A stretch of DNA of 64,000 nucleotides from Methylobacter marinus A45 (lineage in GTDB: Bacteria > Pseudomonadota > Gammaproteobacteria > Methylococcales > Methylomonadaceae). The position numbers and the translations under genes were made by a program. The notes beneath the pieces are model-generated. The model had not been told where the DNA came from and did not search any database. It saw only the letters and a list, made by a program, of their open reading frames with translations. The DNA is taken from contig NZ_KB912877.1 in NCBI RefSeq assembly GCF_000383855.1, positions 3,797,804 to 3,861,803 of the forward strand, given 5' to 3'. Shown here piece by piece: positions 63,871-64,000 of this stretch (positions are counted from its first letter, which is position 1; each line of letters starts with the position of its first letter).

Positions 63871-64000
63871 TCAATCCTCTTCGGTTTCTGGATGCTTAAA
63901 CTCAAGCCAATCGGCATAATTATCGGAACTGAAGGTGGCGTAAACGCCGCCGGCGTCTTCTTCCAGCGTCAGCCAGCCTTTTCTTTCCAAGGATCTGGCG
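63871..64000 (-). CDS. 3' end of another early phage gene (cut by window end)
   Basis: The last 42 codons of a minus-strand gene entering at the right edge. They read KGWLTLEEDAGGVYATFSS, then YADWLEFKHPETEED before a TGA at 63871-63873. The 5' part lies beyond 64000. It precedes the 63312 gene with a 4-bp gap. Confidence 0.6.
   Translation of the reverse strand, partial: ARSLERKGWLTLEEDAGGVYATFSSDNYADWLEFKHPETEED

Overview
The window looks like a chromosomal segment of a gammaproteobacterium carrying the structural half of a Mu-like (transposable) prophage. The host genes suggest a type I methanotroph (Methylococcales): class I fructose-bisphosphate aldolase, acetate kinase and phosphoketolase are clustered, and the intergenic regions are full of short palindromic repeats. 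No methane oxidation gene is visible, so the host assignment is inference.

Host part (1-33.3 kb). From left to right: a KGG-repeat stress protein and a VOC-fold protein, divergently arranged; an ABC-class ATPase; a MepA-type murein endopeptidase; an orphan protein. Next is a four-gene efflux operon on the minus strand (outer membrane lipoprotein, HlyD-type fusion protein, RbbA-like double ATPase/permease, ABC-2 permease) joined by ATGA overlaps. Then come an extended SDR, an unknown protein, a metallo-beta-lactamase-fold lipoprotein, archease, a secreted protein, an ankyrin protein and a two-gene unit of unknown function that includes a secreted CxxCH protein. The carbon block is aldolase, then ackA-xfp with overlapping stop and start. 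After it lies a 206-bp tandem array made from the xfp 3' end and a palindromic repeat. An mtfA-trkH-trkA run, an HdeD-like protein and tRNA-Lys(CTT) close the host part.

Prophage part (about 33.45 kb to beyond 64 kb). All genes but one are on the minus strand, so the phage map reads from high to low coordinates. The order is early genes with GemA, an isolated cargo gene, a Mor-type activator, lysis genes (lysozyme, small membrane proteins, nested Rz/Rz1), a DksA-like protein, Mu gp25/26/27-like proteins, terminase, portal, a three-gene accessory insert with a DNA methyltransferase, the gpF-like head protein, scaffold, capsid, cement and connector proteins, tail tube, tail chaperone, tape measure and tail-tip/receptor proteins. 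The tail is of the long non-contractile type by gene content. Transposase genes and the left end would lie beyond 64 kb. A plus-strand lipoprotein gene sits at the right end as likely cargo.

Main points of interest. (1) The phage methyltransferase has eight TGTC units right after its start and two ATG codons in different frames, which predicts a phase-variable switch. (2) The tail chaperone has an A8 slippery site and a -1 frame that stays open to the tape measure start. (3) Two near-identical 22-bp boxes, each 7 bp from a -10-like hexamer, precede the lysis and capsid genes. (4) A cargo gene is isolated by terminators. (5) A host-type palindromic repeat forms the 3' end of an early phage gene.
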